From the NCBI GenBank assembly GCA_018436725.1, contig JAHDKT010000028.1, positions 40,964 through 104,963 on the forward strand: DNA of 64,000 bases, read 5' to 3'. A program made the position numbers and the translations under genes. The notes below the pieces were generated by a model. It did no database searches. It was not told the DNA's origin and saw only the letters and a program-made list of their open reading frames with translations. How positions within the stretch are numbered: position 1 is the stretch's first letter; every line of letters starts with the position of its first letter. Shown here in pieces: positions 24,932 through 34,210 of the stretch. The DNA is from Synergistaceae bacterium. GTDB taxonomy: Bacteria > Synergistota > Synergistia > Synergistales > Aminobacteriaceae.

Positions 24932-27575
24932 AGCACTGCGGTTGCGCGTCGCCGAGCTGGAGCGCTCGTTACGGAGAGAGTGTGCGTTCGCCGGAGTCGA
25001 AGACTGTTTCAGGGCGGCCTTCGAGTCCTCCGGCGTCGCGCAGTCGATCAAGCTGCTCACGGGAGAGATCGTTATCAACAGAGCGTTCCGGGAGATGCTG
25101 GGCTATTCGGAGAACGATCCTCCTTCCTCTTTGTGGGAAGAGCTTACCGCTCCCGAGGACATCGAGTACAGCAGAAACAGGCTCGAAGCGCTTCTCGGCG
25201 GTGAAACCGGTGCGGTACGCTATATCAAAAGGTATATCCATAAGAACGGCTCCTACGTTTGGGGGGACGTCAGTCTGAACCTGAGGCGGAATGAAGAGGG
25301 GGAGCCGCTCTTCTTCATCGCCACGGTCCTGGATATTTCCGAGAGAAAACGGGCCGAGGAAGCCCGTCGGGAGAGCGAGGCGCTTCTGAAGCTGTTCATC
25401 GAACACGCCCCGGCGGCGCTGGCGATGTTCGACCGCGAGATGCGCTACCTTGCGGTCAGCAGACGCTGGATAAGCGACTATGGCTTGGGCGAACGGGATA
25501 TTATCGGGCTTTCCGATTACGAGGTGTTTCCCGAAATCGACGAAAAATGGAAAGATATACATCGTCGCGCGCTCTCGGGCGAGGTCGTCAAAGGCGATGA
25601 CGACCCCTTCGAAAGGGCGGACGGCCGGGTGCAGTGGCTTCGATGGGAGGCCCGTCCCTGGTACGCCGGTTACTCCGATATCCGGGGGATCGTTGTCTTT
25701 ACCGAGGATATCACAGCTGGCAAACACGCGGAGTTCGAGCTGATGGAAAGCGAAGAAAGGTTCCGCAGCATTGTGGAAAATGCCCCGGATGCGATTTTCA
25801 TCCAGACCGAAGGAAAGTTCGCGTATCTGAATCCTGCGGCATGTCGCCTTTTCGGTGTTGCCGCGCAGGAAGAGCTTATAGGAACGCCAGTTTTGGATCG
25901 TGTCGATCCGCTTTACCACGACGTGGTCCGCGGACGGATCCGCAGATTGAACAAAGACAGGCTGCCTGTACGGGAATCCTTGGAACAACGGATGCTGCGG
26001 ATGGATATGAGCGCGGTATGGGTCGAAACGACAGGGGAACCTTTCTTCTATAGGGGGAAGGCCGGGGCGCTCGTCTTCGTGCGCGACATCACCTGGCGGA
26101 AAGAAGCCGAATCCACGCTTCGGGAGAGCGAAGAGCGCTTTCGCTGCGTCTTCGAGGAGAATCTCTCCGTCATGTTCATCGTCGATCCCTCCACAGGCCG
26201 TTTCCTTGACGTGAACAAGGCATGCGTTGCGTTTTACGGGTGGTCGAGGGAAGAGATGCTGAGGATGCGAAGTCAGGATATCAATCTGTTGAGCGAGAGT
26301 TCTTTGCGGGAGATTCAAAAAGCGGCCGCCGGAGAGCAGTCGTATTTCGAGTTCAGGCATCGCAGGGCCGATGGAAGCGCTCGCGAAGTGGAGGTCTTCA
26401 CCAGCAGAGTCGCGGAAAAGGGAAAGAGGATTCTGTTCTGCATCGTCAACGACGTCACCTCCCGCAAATCCGCGCAACGGCAGGTACGTCTTCTAGGCAG
26501 GGCCGTGGAGCAGAATTCGGGCAGCATCATCATTACCGATGCCGAGCAGAGGATAGAGTATGTCAATCCCGCATTCTCGCTTTCGACAGGCTATTCGGCT
26601 GACGAAGTGATCGGACGGCATGTCCGGGCGCTCAGATCGGAAGAGCACGGAGAGCTGTTCCACGAGGATGTATGGAAGACGCTCCTTTCGGGACGCACAT
26701 GGAGGGGAGAGGTGCGGTCCCGAAAGAAGAGCGGCGAACTCTTCTGGGAGAACGTCGTCATCTCGCCGATTCACGATGAAGGAATGTCGATATCTCATTT
26801 CATCGCGATCAAGGACGACATAACGGAGAAGAAGCAGTTGATCGAGTCGCTCGTGCGGGCCAAGGAACGAGCGGAGGAGAGCGATCGCCTGAAAACGGCG
26901 TTTTTGCAGAACATGTCGCATGAAATCCGAACGCCGATGAACGGCATTCTCGGCTTCCTCCGACTGCTGGATGAACCCGCCCTCGACGAGGATGAGCGGA
27001 GCGAATATATCCGGATAGTCAACCTCAGCGGTCAAAGACTCTTGAACACGATCAACGACATCATCGAAATATCGAGAATAGAGTCCGGGGAGGTTTCGCT
27101 CCATATCGAAGAAGTCGACGTCGAACAAATGATGCGCTATCACCGGGATTTGTTCAGCCTGCAAGCTCAGGAAAAGGGGATCGGACTGACGCCGGCCGAA
27201 CATCTCGTCGGCGACGCGGCGATCATCCGTACCGACAAGAACAAGCTGTACAGCACGCTGTCCAATCTTTTGGGCAATGCGGTCAAGTTCACGCGCAAGG
27301 GAGGCGTGGAGTTCGGCAACCGCCTGGAAGGGCAAAATCTGATCTTCTATGTGAAGGATACGGGGATCGGTATTCCGGAGCGCCGACTGGGCGCCGTCTT
27401 CGAGCGCTTTATGCAGGCCGATCAGAGCAGCACCCGGCCGTACGAAGGATCCGGTCTGGGGCTCACCATCGCGAAGGCCAATGTGGAGGCGCTTGGAGGA
27501 TGCATTCAGGTCGTTTCCGAAGAGGGGAAGGGGAGCGTGTTCAGCTTCTCGATACCGTACGTTCGAGTCCGTTGA
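24909..27575 (+). CDS. Multi-PAS sensor histidine kinase without receiver domain
   Basis: An 888-residue paralogue of the preceding kinase. It has five PAS domains, two of them at the N-terminus (AAFESSGVAQSIKLL; FIEHAPAALAMFDREMRYL) not matched in the neighbour. The three PAS domains before the kinase are close copies of the neighbour's PAS2-PAS4 (for example FRSIVENAPDAIFIQ and QVRLLGRAVEQNS). The HisKA H-box is FLQNMSHEIRTPMNGILGF and the HATPase has LLGNAVKFT, DTGIGIP and GSGLGLTIAK, all intact. It ends right after the ATPase, so phosphate may pass to the receiver of the first kinase. ATG 24909 lies inside the end of the upstream gene behind AAAGGAGG. Confidence 0.9.
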   Translation: MREKEELEALRLRVAELERSLRRECAFAGVEDCFRAAFESSGVAQSIKLLTGEIVINRAFREMLGYSENDPPSSLWEELTAPEDIEYSRNRLEALLGGETGAVRYIKRYIHKNGSYVWGDVSLNLRRNEEGEPLFFIATVLDISERKRAEEARRESEALLKLFIEHAPAALAMFDREMRYLAVSRRWISDYGLGERDIIGLSDYEVFPEIDEKWKDIHRRALSGEVVKGDDDPFERADGRVQWLRWEARPWYAGYSDIRGIVVFTEDITAGKHAEFELMESEERFRSIVENAPDAIFIQTEGKFAYLNPAACRLFGVAAQEELIGTPVLDRVDPLYHDVVRGRIRRLNKDRLPVRESLEQRMLRMDMSAVWVETTGEPFFYRGKAGALVFVRDITWRKEAESTLRESEERFRCVFEENLSVMFIVDPSTGRFLDVNKACVAFYGWSREEMLRMRSQDINLLSESSLREIQKAAAGEQSYFEFRHRRADGSAREVEVFTSRVAEKGKRILFCIVNDVTSRKSAQRQVRLLGRAVEQNSGSIIITDAEQRIEYVNPAFSLSTGYSADEVIGRHVRALRSEEHGELFHEDVWKTLLSGRTWRGEVRSRKKSGELFWENVVISPIHDEGMSISHFIAIKDDITEKKQLIESLVRAKERAEESDRLKTAFLQNMSHEIRTPMNGILGFLRLLDEPALDEDERSEYIRIVNLSGQRLLNTINDIIEISRIESGEVSLHIEEVDVEQMMRYHRDLFSLQAQEKGIGLTPAEHLVGDAAIIRTDKNKLYSTLSNLLGNAVKFTRKGGVEFGNRLEGQNLIFYVKDTGIGIPERRLGAVFERFMQADQSSTRPYEGSGLGLTIAKANVEALGGCIQVVSEEGKGSVFSFSIPYVRVR

Positions 27576-27660
27576 CCAGGTCTCTCCAGCAATTGCTGCG
27601 CGTTGATCGAAGACGATGCTCCTCGTTCTCCCGATGCCCTGCAGCCGATTGGATACGCCC

Positions 27661-28746
27661 TCAGAATATGGCGGCGAAGAGGAAGGGGAGCACCATCAGA
27701 ATACTCACCAGCCGGACTGTCTGGAGGATGCTCACCTTCAGAGGATCGGCGCCCATCTCCTCGGAGATGATGGACATCTGCGAAAGCCCTCCAAGCGATG
27801 AGGAGAGAAGGCAGGTGGGGTAGTCCCACCCCGTCATCCTGTGGAGCAGCACTCCGAGGAGGATGCTGCAGAGAAGCATGATCGCGGTGAGCGCGACGAC
27901 AGGCAGCCAGAGCGTGGCGAACTGGCGCAGGGTGGGGACGGTGATGTTGGAGGCGATGATGATGCCGATGCCGATCTGTGCCGCCGTCCGCAAAATGTCC
28001 GGCATCTGAGGAAGCTCTCCTCGGAGAAGATTCACCGCCGCAACCGCGAACATCGCGCCGGTGAGAATGCCGACAGGCAGCCGCAACACGTACCCCGTAA
28101 TGCCTCCGGCAAGCGCCGCGGCGAGCAGCATCGCATACCCCTTCGCCGACGGTCCCTCCGTCTGTCCGAGCGGAGCAGGCTCGCCGTCGTCGGCAACGGG
28201 GGGCTCCACCCGCAGCGGCGACGGCGAAGGGAAACGACTCCGCTCACGGCCGCCGAAGCGTTTCGTCCATACGCGGCAGACTACCGGGGTGATCAGGATC
28301 GCCGAGAGCAATCGAAATACCTGGAGCAGCGTCACGCTTGCGACATCCGCGCCAAGAGACATGGAGAGAAGCGCCATCTCCGCAATCCCTCCCGCCGTCG
28401 AGCCGAGGAACGCCGTCTGCGGTGAGAGGTCGCTCATCATGTACAGCGCGCCGCCTCCCAGCAAAGAGAGAATGAGCATGCTCAGAGAGACGACGAGGGC
28501 CGGAACGGGAAGCTCGCGGAGAAATGCGAGCGATTTTCTGTTCACCCGCAAGCCGACATAGCAGCCGATCACAAGATTGCTGTAGCGGGAGATCCACTGC
28601 AGGTGCGCCTCGGGGAAAAAGCCCGCCAAGTTGAGGGCGCTCGCGAAGAAGAGCGAACCGAGGATCGCCGGAACGGGCAGCGAAAGTTTTTTAAAGACCA
28701 TGTAGCCGGCGGCGCCGACCGAAAAAAGCAAAAGGATCGCTTTCAT
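27661..28746 (-). CDS. AbrB-family (duplicated) integral membrane protein
   Basis: A 361-residue protein with about ten transmembrane segments arranged as two repeats, matching the AbrB-duplication membrane family, once annotated as ammonia monooxygenase-like. The repeats are visible in the paired Gly/Ser-rich segments GSTAGGIAEMALLSMSLGADVASVTLLQ-type in the first half (about 125-150) and SSSLGGLSQMSIISEEMGAD in the second. The periodic glycines and the MS-motif suggest a transporter. No substrate is established for this family that I can name safely. It is the last minus-strand gene after acyP, separated by 39 bases, and may be part of that operon. Confidence 0.8.
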   Translation of the reverse strand: MKAILLLFSVGAAGYMVFKKLSLPVPAILGSLFFASALNLAGFFPEAHLQWISRYSNLVIGCYVGLRVNRKSLAFLRELPVPALVVSLSMLILSLLGGGALYMMSDLSPQTAFLGSTAGGIAEMALLSMSLGADVASVTLLQVFRLLSAILITPVVCRVWTKRFGGRERSRFPSPSPLRVEPPVADDGEPAPLGQTEGPSAKGYAMLLAAALAGGITGYVLRLPVGILTGAMFAVAAVNLLRGELPQMPDILRTAAQIGIGIIIASNITVPTLRQFATLWLPVVALTAIMLLCSILLGVLLHRMTGWDYPTCLLSSSLGGLSQMSIISEEMGADPLKVSILQTVRLVSILMVLPFLFAAIF

Positions 28747-28785
28747 GAGAAAGAATACAAACCTCCGAACCGCGCGGCGCGAGTG

Positions 28786-29067
28786 TTAGTGATGACGAAT
28801 AGCGAACGTCGTTTCGCCTTCCTTCGGCGGCGTCTCCAGCACGGTCAGCCGCGTGACCGTCGCCGTGGACGGACCCTTGCGGAGCCACAGCTCCATCTTT
28901 TCCATCGCCTCCCGCTCGCCCTGGGCGTGGACCTCGACGGCGCCGTCGGGCAGATTCCGGACCCATCCGGTCACGCCGAATTTAAGCGCCATCCTCGCCG
29001 CGGAGTGACGGAACCCGACCCCCTGTACCGTTCCCATCACAAGAAAACGCTTACGGATCACCGTCAT
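28786..29067 (-). CDS. acyP: Acylphosphatase
   Basis: A 93-residue protein of normal family length. Catalytic motifs are intact: GTVQGVGFRHSAARMA (phosphate loop with the essential Arg) and GWVRNLPDGAVEVHAQGE (with the catalytic Asn). It hydrolyses acyl-phosphates such as acetyl- or carbamoyl-phosphate. Its start codon overlaps the htpX stop codon by 4 bases (ATGA), so it is translationally coupled to htpX. Confidence 0.95.
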   Translation of the reverse strand: MTVIRKRFLVMGTVQGVGFRHSAARMALKFGVTGWVRNLPDGAVEVHAQGEREAMEKMELWLRKGPSTATVTRLTVLETPPKEGETTFAIRHH

Positions 29068-29981
29068 GCTCGCGCCGCCGACAGGCCTTCGATGCGCTCG
29101 ATTCTGGATTCAAGAGAAGGGTGCGTACTGAAGATGCTGTCCCTTCCCTTTTTGTTCTTCCGGAGCGGGTTGACGATGTACAGGTGCTGCGTCCCCCGGC
29201 TGGCTCCTTCGAGTTCGTTCGGATCGCCGGTCAGTTTTCTCAAGGCGGACACCAACCCCGCAGGATTTCGCGTCAGCTCGACCGCCGAAGCGTCCGCGAG
29301 GTACTCCCTCTGACGACTGACGGCGAGCTGGATAATCGAGGCCAGAAGCGGCGCGAGCGCGGCGAGCACGAGCGCGACGACCGCCATCACCGCCTGCCCT
29401 TTCCCCCCGTCGCTGGAACGGCTGCTGCGGCGACGCCCGTAGAAGACGCTGCGCAAGACCACATCGCAGATGAGCACGATCGAGCCCACCATGACCGCCA
29501 TCAGCATCGCGAATCGGATGTCGTAGTTCCGCACGTGCGACATCTCGTGCGCCATGACGGCCTGAAGCTCTTCGCGGTTCAGCTTTTCCATCAGTCCGCG
29601 CGTGATCGCAACGCTCGCGTGCTGCGGATCGCGTCCTGTCGCGAATGCGTTCATCGCGCCGTCCTCGATCATGTACACCTTCGGCATGGGCAGACCGGCG
29701 GCGATGGAGAGTTCCTCCACGACGTTCCAGAGCTGCGGGGCGTCCTCGTGACGAATCTCCCTCGCGCCGCTCATCGAGAGGATCATGGACGCGCCCGCAT
29801 ACCACGAGATCAGGAAATAGATCACCGCGACCGCCGAGGCGACGAGAAGACCGGTGTACCACTCGCCCCCCCACCAGACGCCGACGGAGGCGCCCAGCCC
29901 GCCGAGCAGCAGAAGAAGAAGGAAGAAAAGAAGGATGCTCAGACGCTTGTTGTGCTCTATAAGCCCCTCGAAGCTGACCAT
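29064..29981 (-). CDS. htpX: Membrane zinc metalloprotease HtpX
   Basis: A 305-residue M48B protease. Two N-terminal hydrophobic helices (about 15-40 and 45-75) are followed by the catalytic VMAHEMSHVRNYD (HExxH) motif, further membrane segments around the loop with poly-Arg/Ser, and the third zinc ligand Glu in REYLADASAVELTRNP. HtpX degrades damaged inner-membrane proteins under envelope stress. lemA lies 4 bases upstream and acyP overlaps downstream; lemA-htpX pairing is widespread, which supports the call. Confidence 0.95.
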   Translation of the reverse strand: MVSFEGLIEHNKRLSILLFFLLLLLLGGLGASVGVWWGGEWYTGLLVASAVAVIYFLISWYAGASMILSMSGAREIRHEDAPQLWNVVEELSIAAGLPMPKVYMIEDGAMNAFATGRDPQHASVAITRGLMEKLNREELQAVMAHEMSHVRNYDIRFAMLMAVMVGSIVLICDVVLRSVFYGRRRSSRSSDGGKGQAVMAVVALVLAALAPLLASIIQLAVSRQREYLADASAVELTRNPAGLVSALRKLTGDPNELEGASRGTQHLYIVNPLRKNKKGRDSIFSTHPSLESRIERIEGLSAARA

Positions 29982-29985
29982 GTTT

Positions 29986-30546
29986 TCACCTCCACGAAAC
30001 CTGAACGGACCGCAACTCGGAAGCGTCCTCGGCCGCCCACATGGAGCGCGGTTCGTAGCCCAGCCGCCGCGAGATCAGATTGTTCGGGAAGACGTCGATA
30101 GCGATGTTGAAGGCCTTGACGGCGTCGTTGTAGTACTGGCGGGCGAACGCGATCTTGTTCTCCGTCGAGGCCAGCTCCTCCTGAAGCGCGAGGAAGTTCC
30201 GGTTCGCCTTCAGCTCGGGGTAGTTCTCGGAGACGGCTAAAAGAGATTTCAGCGCGCCCGTCAGCTGATTCTGCAGCGGAGCGGCCTGTTCGGGAGAGGT
30301 CGCCGAAAGCGCGGCGCTCCGTAAAACGGCGATGCGTTCGAATACTTCCCTCTCATGCGTCGCGTACCCCTTCACAGTCTCCACGAGGTTCGGGATCAGA
30401 TCGTACCGCCGCTTCAACTGGACGTCGATCTGGCTCCATCCGTTCTCCACGCTCGCTTTTCTGCGCACAAGGGTATTGTAGATGTAGACGGCATACACAA
30501 GAATCCCCGCCGCCAGCGCGACGAAAAGATACACTCCGTTTCCCAT
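29986..30546 (-). CDS. lemA: LemA family protein
   Basis: A 186-residue protein with one N-terminal membrane anchor (FVALAAGILVYAVYIYN) and the LemA helical core: RRKASVENGWSQIDVQLKRR, then YDLIPNLVETVKGYATHE and the ending NLISRRLGYEP. The LemA function is poorly defined; the regular pairing with htpX suggests membrane quality control. A minus-strand TATAAT at 30590-30595, about 45 bases upstream, is the likely -10 of the lemA-htpX-acyP transcript. Confidence 0.92.
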   Translation of the reverse strand: MGNGVYLFVALAAGILVYAVYIYNTLVRRKASVENGWSQIDVQLKRRYDLIPNLVETVKGYATHEREVFERIAVLRSAALSATSPEQAAPLQNQLTGALKSLLAVSENYPELKANRNFLALQEELASTENKIAFARQYYNDAVKAFNIAIDVFPNNLISRRLGYEPRSMWAAEDASELRSVQVSWR

Positions 30547-30606
30547 GGGGCGCAGCCCCCCTTCCGGACAGGATGTACGCTACAAAATCATTATACACCA
30601 GCCGCT

Positions 30607-31425
30607 TTATCCAAGATGACGAGGAAGATGTTCCTTAAAGAGTTCGTAGACGCGGCGCGTGACCGGCCCCGGGCTTCCGTTCCCGATGACGGTGTCGCCC
30701 ACTTTCGTCACGGGCGTCACCTCTTTCACGCTCCCGGTGATGAACGCCTCCGTCAGATCGGGCAGCTCGTCGAGCGTCATGCAGCGGTACTCAACGTTGA
30801 GCCCTTCTTCCCTGGCGAGGCCGATGACGACCTCCCGCGTGATGCCTCGAAGCACCCGATGGTCCGGCGCCGTGATCAGGTTGTCCATCGCCACGCCGAA
30901 GAAGCTGCTCGTGGCGGATTCCGTGATCTCTCCGTCCGCGCAGTGGAGCGCCTCGAACGTCCCCGGAAGGTGGTTTTTATACGCGTTCATGTAATTGATG
31001 GACTTCACCCTGAAAAGCTGCCGCGCTTCCGGAAGAAGGGAGAGCGCGACCCCTTTCGTGAAGAACTCCTCGGGCACGGGAGCGACGGGCGAGAAGAGCG
31101 CCAGAAAACGCGGCGAAGGAAACGAACCGAACTCCTCCACATCGCCGCCGGTCAGGAAAATCTTCGCGAGCGCATCCCCCTCGAAACGGGACAACCCCTC
31201 CCGGACGATATCCCCTATCTCGTCCGAAGACAGCGGCATCGCGATGCGCGAAAGCCGCGCCGAGTTCGAGAATCTTTCCAGATGGGCCGAAAGAGCAAAA
31301 GGACGGCCGCCGTAGCTTCGCACGCTGTCGAAAACCGCGACGCCGCGCTGCAGCGCGAGGTCGGAAACGGGAAGTGCCGCCTGGTCCCCATCCAGAAACA
31401 CCCCGTTCATGTAGCATACTACCAT
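30607..31425 (-). CDS. Class IV PLP aminotransferase (BCAT/D-Ala aminotransferase/ADC lyase family)
   Basis: A 272-residue fold-type IV PLP enzyme. The Schiff-base Lys lies in KSINYMNAYKNH, followed by GEITESATSSFFGV, which binds the cofactor phosphate, and the RGITREVVIGLAREEG and EAFITGSVKEVTPV motifs. These are shared by branched-chain aminotransferase, D-amino acid aminotransferase and aminodeoxychorismate lyase; short length and N-terminal YMNGVFLDGD fit all three, so I do not choose. Start ATG 31425 has GAGGTG at 7 bases; an open frame extends upstream without a ribosome site. Confidence 0.82.
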   Translation of the reverse strand: MVVCYMNGVFLDGDQAALPVSDLALQRGVAVFDSVRSYGGRPFALSAHLERFSNSARLSRIAMPLSSDEIGDIVREGLSRFEGDALAKIFLTGGDVEEFGSFPSPRFLALFSPVAPVPEEFFTKGVALSLLPEARQLFRVKSINYMNAYKNHLPGTFEALHCADGEITESATSSFFGVAMDNLITAPDHRVLRGITREVVIGLAREEGLNVEYRCMTLDELPDLTEAFITGSVKEVTPVTKVGDTVIGNGSPGPVTRRVYELFKEHLPRHLG

Positions 31426-31568
31426 GTTGGAAAGCACCTCGATTATGTAAAAAATATGTTCGATTGATTTCCATATCCTAACATCTGAACGCGAGAAGCT
31501 CAATGCCGAATCGCCGGACTTGCTTCATCGGAGCGAGATGAATCGATATTCGGGCCTGGGAAAACAAA

Positions 31569-31595
31569 AAAGACCGCCGGTAGATGGCGGTCTTT
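31569..31595 (-). terminator. Terminator of the tRNA transcript
   Basis: AAAGACCGCC and GGCGGTCTTT form a 10-bp stem with a 7-base loop. On the minus strand it is followed by TTTTTTG, directly after the two tRNA genes. Confidence 0.88.
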
Positions 31596-31631
31596 CAATA
31601 TATAATGCCGTACGTTCGTACGGAAAATATT

Positions 31632-31707
31632 TGGTAGCCCCAACGGGATTCGAACCCGTGTTTTAACCTTGAGAGGGTTACGACCTAGGCCACTAGTCGA
31701 TGGGGCC
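31632..31707 (-). tRNA. tRNA-Glu (CTC anticodon)
   Basis: A 76-base cloverleaf read on the minus strand. The acceptor stem starts GGCCCCA and pairs with TGGGGCT. The anticodon stem is TAACC/GGTTA with loop CTCTCAA, giving anticodon CTC. The T-loop is GTTCGAATC and the 3' CCA is encoded. Confidence 0.95.
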
Positions 31708-31718
31708 ACTACTTTGCT

Positions 31719-31792
31719 TGGCTGGGGAACCTGGATTCGAACCAAGATTACCTGATCCAGAGTCAGGCGTCCTGCCATTGGACGATTCCCCA
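31719..31792 (-). tRNA. tRNA-Gln (CTG anticodon)
   Basis: A 74-base cloverleaf on the minus strand. The acceptor arms are TGGGGAA/TTCCCCA. The anticodon stem CCTGA/TCAGG encloses CTCTGGA, giving anticodon CTG. The T-loop is GTTCGAATC and CCA is encoded. It lies 11 bases upstream of tRNA-Glu in the same transcript. Confidence 0.95.
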
Positions 31793-31828
31793 ACTTCGGG
31801 CACGCGCCGTTTCTCGTGTGCGGGGAAC

Positions 31829-31856
31829 ATGATACCAGAAATCCGGCATTTGACAA
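31829..31856 (-). promoter_or_regulatory. Promoter of the tRNA-Gln/tRNA-Glu transcript
   Basis: On the minus strand TTGTCA (31851-31856), 16 bases, TATCAT (31829-31834), about 37 bases before the tRNA-Gln 5' end. Confidence 0.65.
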
Positions 31857-31946
31857 GGGGGGGAGGGAGGGATTTTGGTTTCCTCAAAAGAAAGAAAATT
31901 TAACGGGAAATGAAAGAGCTTGTTGTGTACGTCTCCTCTCCGATTT

Positions 31947-34109
31947 TCACTCCCTTTCGAGATTATACTGTTTCAAAAGTTCCCGAAGCCGTTTGTCCGT
32001 TTCCGACTCGATGATCAGCGGCCGGGGGGCGGCGGGCGCTGTCCCGCTTCCTCCCGTCGCCTCCGCGGGAAGCGGCGCGATCGTTATCGGAGTCGGCGTC
32101 GGCCTCTGTTCATGAGGGCGAATTTCCTGATGTGCGTGCGGCGCCTTCGGTCCGGTCTCTTCCGTGCTCCTTTTTTCTTCCGCAGGGCGGGGTTTCGGCG
32201 CCGCGTCCGCCGCGCTCTTCGGGAAGGACGCGGAAGGCGCGAGGACGCCCGCCGCGCGCGCCACGAACTCTTTCCAGAGCGGGGCCGCTATCCTTCCTCC
32301 TGTGGCGCCTTTCCCGAGCGGTTTTCTGTCGTCGTTGCCGACGTAGACGGCGGCGCAGAAGCCGGGGATTCCGCCGACGAACCAGGCGTCGCGGAAGTCG
32401 TTGGTCGTTCCGGTTTTTCCGAAGACCTGGAAACCCGCGATACGCGCGGCGCGGCCTGTTCCGGATTCGACGGCCTTGACGAGGATGTTCCTGATGCCGT
32501 TCGCGGTCTCTTCGGAGAGGACGCGCTGTTTCTTTCCCTTGGTTGTGAAGAGTATCTCCCCCTCGTCGTCCCTGATCTCGCGGACGAGAAACGGCGATAC
32601 TCTGTACCCTCCGTTGCCGAAGGCCGAGAAGGCGACCGCCATTTCGAGCGGAGTCAGCGAGGCGCTGCCGAGGGCCATGGTGGGGTTTTCGGGGAGGTGC
32701 GGCGTGGTGATGCCAAGGCTACGGACGGTCTCCTCGACGGCGTCCTTGCCCGCTGTGAGGAACGCGCGGACCGCCGGCACGTTCAGCGAGCGGATGATCG
32801 CCGTCTCGACGGTGACGCTTCCGTGGTACTTCCCATCGTAGTTCCTGGGGGACCATCTGCCGCGCCCCGATCCGAAGGAAATCGGCGTGTCGAGAATTTT
32901 CGTGCCGGGGCGCCACCCTTTCTCCTCGAAGAGCGCGGCGTAGATCAGGGGCTTGAAGGCCGAACCGGGCTGCCGGTAGGCCTGGACCGCCCTGTCGAAC
33001 TGGCTTTCGTCCCAGTCTTTCCCGCCGACGAGCGCTCTGACGCCGCCGGTTTCCGACTCGAGCCCCACGATCGCGAGCTGGAATTTCGACTTTGACGCAA
33101 TGTCCTCGGCAGTCTCCTGCAGGTCGGGATCGAGCATTGTGAAGACGTGCAGTCCGCCGCCGTACGCTCCTCTGACGCCGTACTCCGGTAGGAGCGTGTC
33201 GATGAGGATTCTCATGGCGTAGTAGGGATATTTCATGTGTTCCGATGGATGGTTGCCGGGCTCCGGGACGAGCGCGAGGGGTGGTTCCGACTCCGTGCGT
33301 TCCTCCGGAGAGATTATGCCCGTCTCGAACATCCTTGCGAGGACGCGCCTCTTTCCCGCCTCCGCCGCATCGGGCGACGCGCCGGGGTTGAGCCGGTTGG
33401 GAGAGGGAATCAGGCCGGTGAGCATGGCGGCCTCGCCGAGAGAGAGCGCTTTCGCGCTTTTCCCGAAGTAGACGCGCGACGCGGTTTCCACTCCCCAGGC
33501 TCCGCGTCCGAAGTAGATTTCGTTGAGGTATTTCTCCAGAATCTGTTCCTTCGAGAATTCGTGCTCAAGGCGGAACGCGATGATCGTCTCTCGGAGCTTC
33601 CGCTCCATCGTCCGTTCGTGCGAGAGGAACATGTTGCGGGCGAGCTGCTGGGTGATCGTGCTTCCGCCCTGACGTATGGCTCCGGCGCGTCTGTTTTCGA
33701 GGGCGGCGCGGGCTATCGAGAGCAGGCTTACGCCGCCGTGCGAGAGAAATCTTGTATCTTCCGCCGCGATGACGGCCATGGGCATCCACGGAGAAATTTC
33801 GGAAAGAGGAAGTTCGACTCTGTCCTCGATGAAGAATCGCGCGAACGGCTTCCCGTATCTGTCGTAGAGCAGCGTCGTCCTCATCGGCTTGTACGTGCGG
33901 AGTTCATCGAGCGAGGGGACGCCTTCGAAAGGAAAATGGAGCACGGCGTGCAGTCCGAACTCCAAGGAGAGCCACACGAGAAGAAAAAACACAACAGGAC
34001 GGACCAGAACGAGGCTGAAGAAACAGAGTATTTCCCAGGCCACTTCCGTTCGGGACATCTCTCGTTCCCTGGTCGGTTTTGTCTTCTGCCGTACGTGTTT
34101 CCAGTTCAT
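31947..34109 (-). CDS. Class A penicillin-binding protein (glycosyltransferase/transpeptidase)
   Basis: A 720-residue bifunctional peptidoglycan synthase. A cytosolic tail and one membrane anchor (about 25-55) are followed by the GT51 domain with the catalytic AAEDTRFLSHGG and QGGSTITQQLARN motifs and NEIYFGRGAWGVE. The transpeptidase domain has SAFK (in RQPGSAFKPLIYA), RSLN as the SxN motif and FGKTGTTND. The Pro/Glu-rich C-terminal tail (about 640-720) is disordered. It polymerises lipid II and cross-links peptides in the periplasm. Own promoter at 34130-34158; start ATG 34109 follows CCGGAGGAGAG. Confidence 0.95.
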   Translation of the reverse strand: MNWKHVRQKTKPTREREMSRTEVAWEILCFFSLVLVRPVVFFLLVWLSLEFGLHAVLHFPFEGVPSLDELRTYKPMRTTLLYDRYGKPFARFFIEDRVELPLSEISPWMPMAVIAAEDTRFLSHGGVSLLSIARAALENRRAGAIRQGGSTITQQLARNMFLSHERTMERKLRETIIAFRLEHEFSKEQILEKYLNEIYFGRGAWGVETASRVYFGKSAKALSLGEAAMLTGLIPSPNRLNPGASPDAAEAGKRRVLARMFETGIISPEERTESEPPLALVPEPGNHPSEHMKYPYYAMRILIDTLLPEYGVRGAYGGGLHVFTMLDPDLQETAEDIASKSKFQLAIVGLESETGGVRALVGGKDWDESQFDRAVQAYRQPGSAFKPLIYAALFEEKGWRPGTKILDTPISFGSGRGRWSPRNYDGKYHGSVTVETAIIRSLNVPAVRAFLTAGKDAVEETVRSLGITTPHLPENPTMALGSASLTPLEMAVAFSAFGNGGYRVSPFLVREIRDDEGEILFTTKGKKQRVLSEETANGIRNILVKAVESGTGRAARIAGFQVFGKTGTTNDFRDAWFVGGIPGFCAAVYVGNDDRKPLGKGATGGRIAAPLWKEFVARAAGVLAPSASFPKSAADAAPKPRPAEEKRSTEETGPKAPHAHQEIRPHEQRPTPTPITIAPLPAEATGGSGTAPAAPRPLIIESETDKRLRELLKQYNLERE

Positions 34110-34129
34110 GATTTTTCTCTCCTCCGGAA

Positions 34130-34158
34130 ATGATACATGCTCCGGTCGTTTCCAGCAA
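34130..34158 (-). promoter_or_regulatory. Promoter of the class A PBP gene
   Basis: On the minus strand TTGCTG (34153-34158), 17 bases, TATCAT (34130-34135), 20 bases before the start codon. Confidence 0.65.
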
Positions 34159-34210
34159 CGGTATACAGTGCGGAGGTTCGCCGTTTCTCTGCTTTTTCAG
34201 CGAGTTCCCT

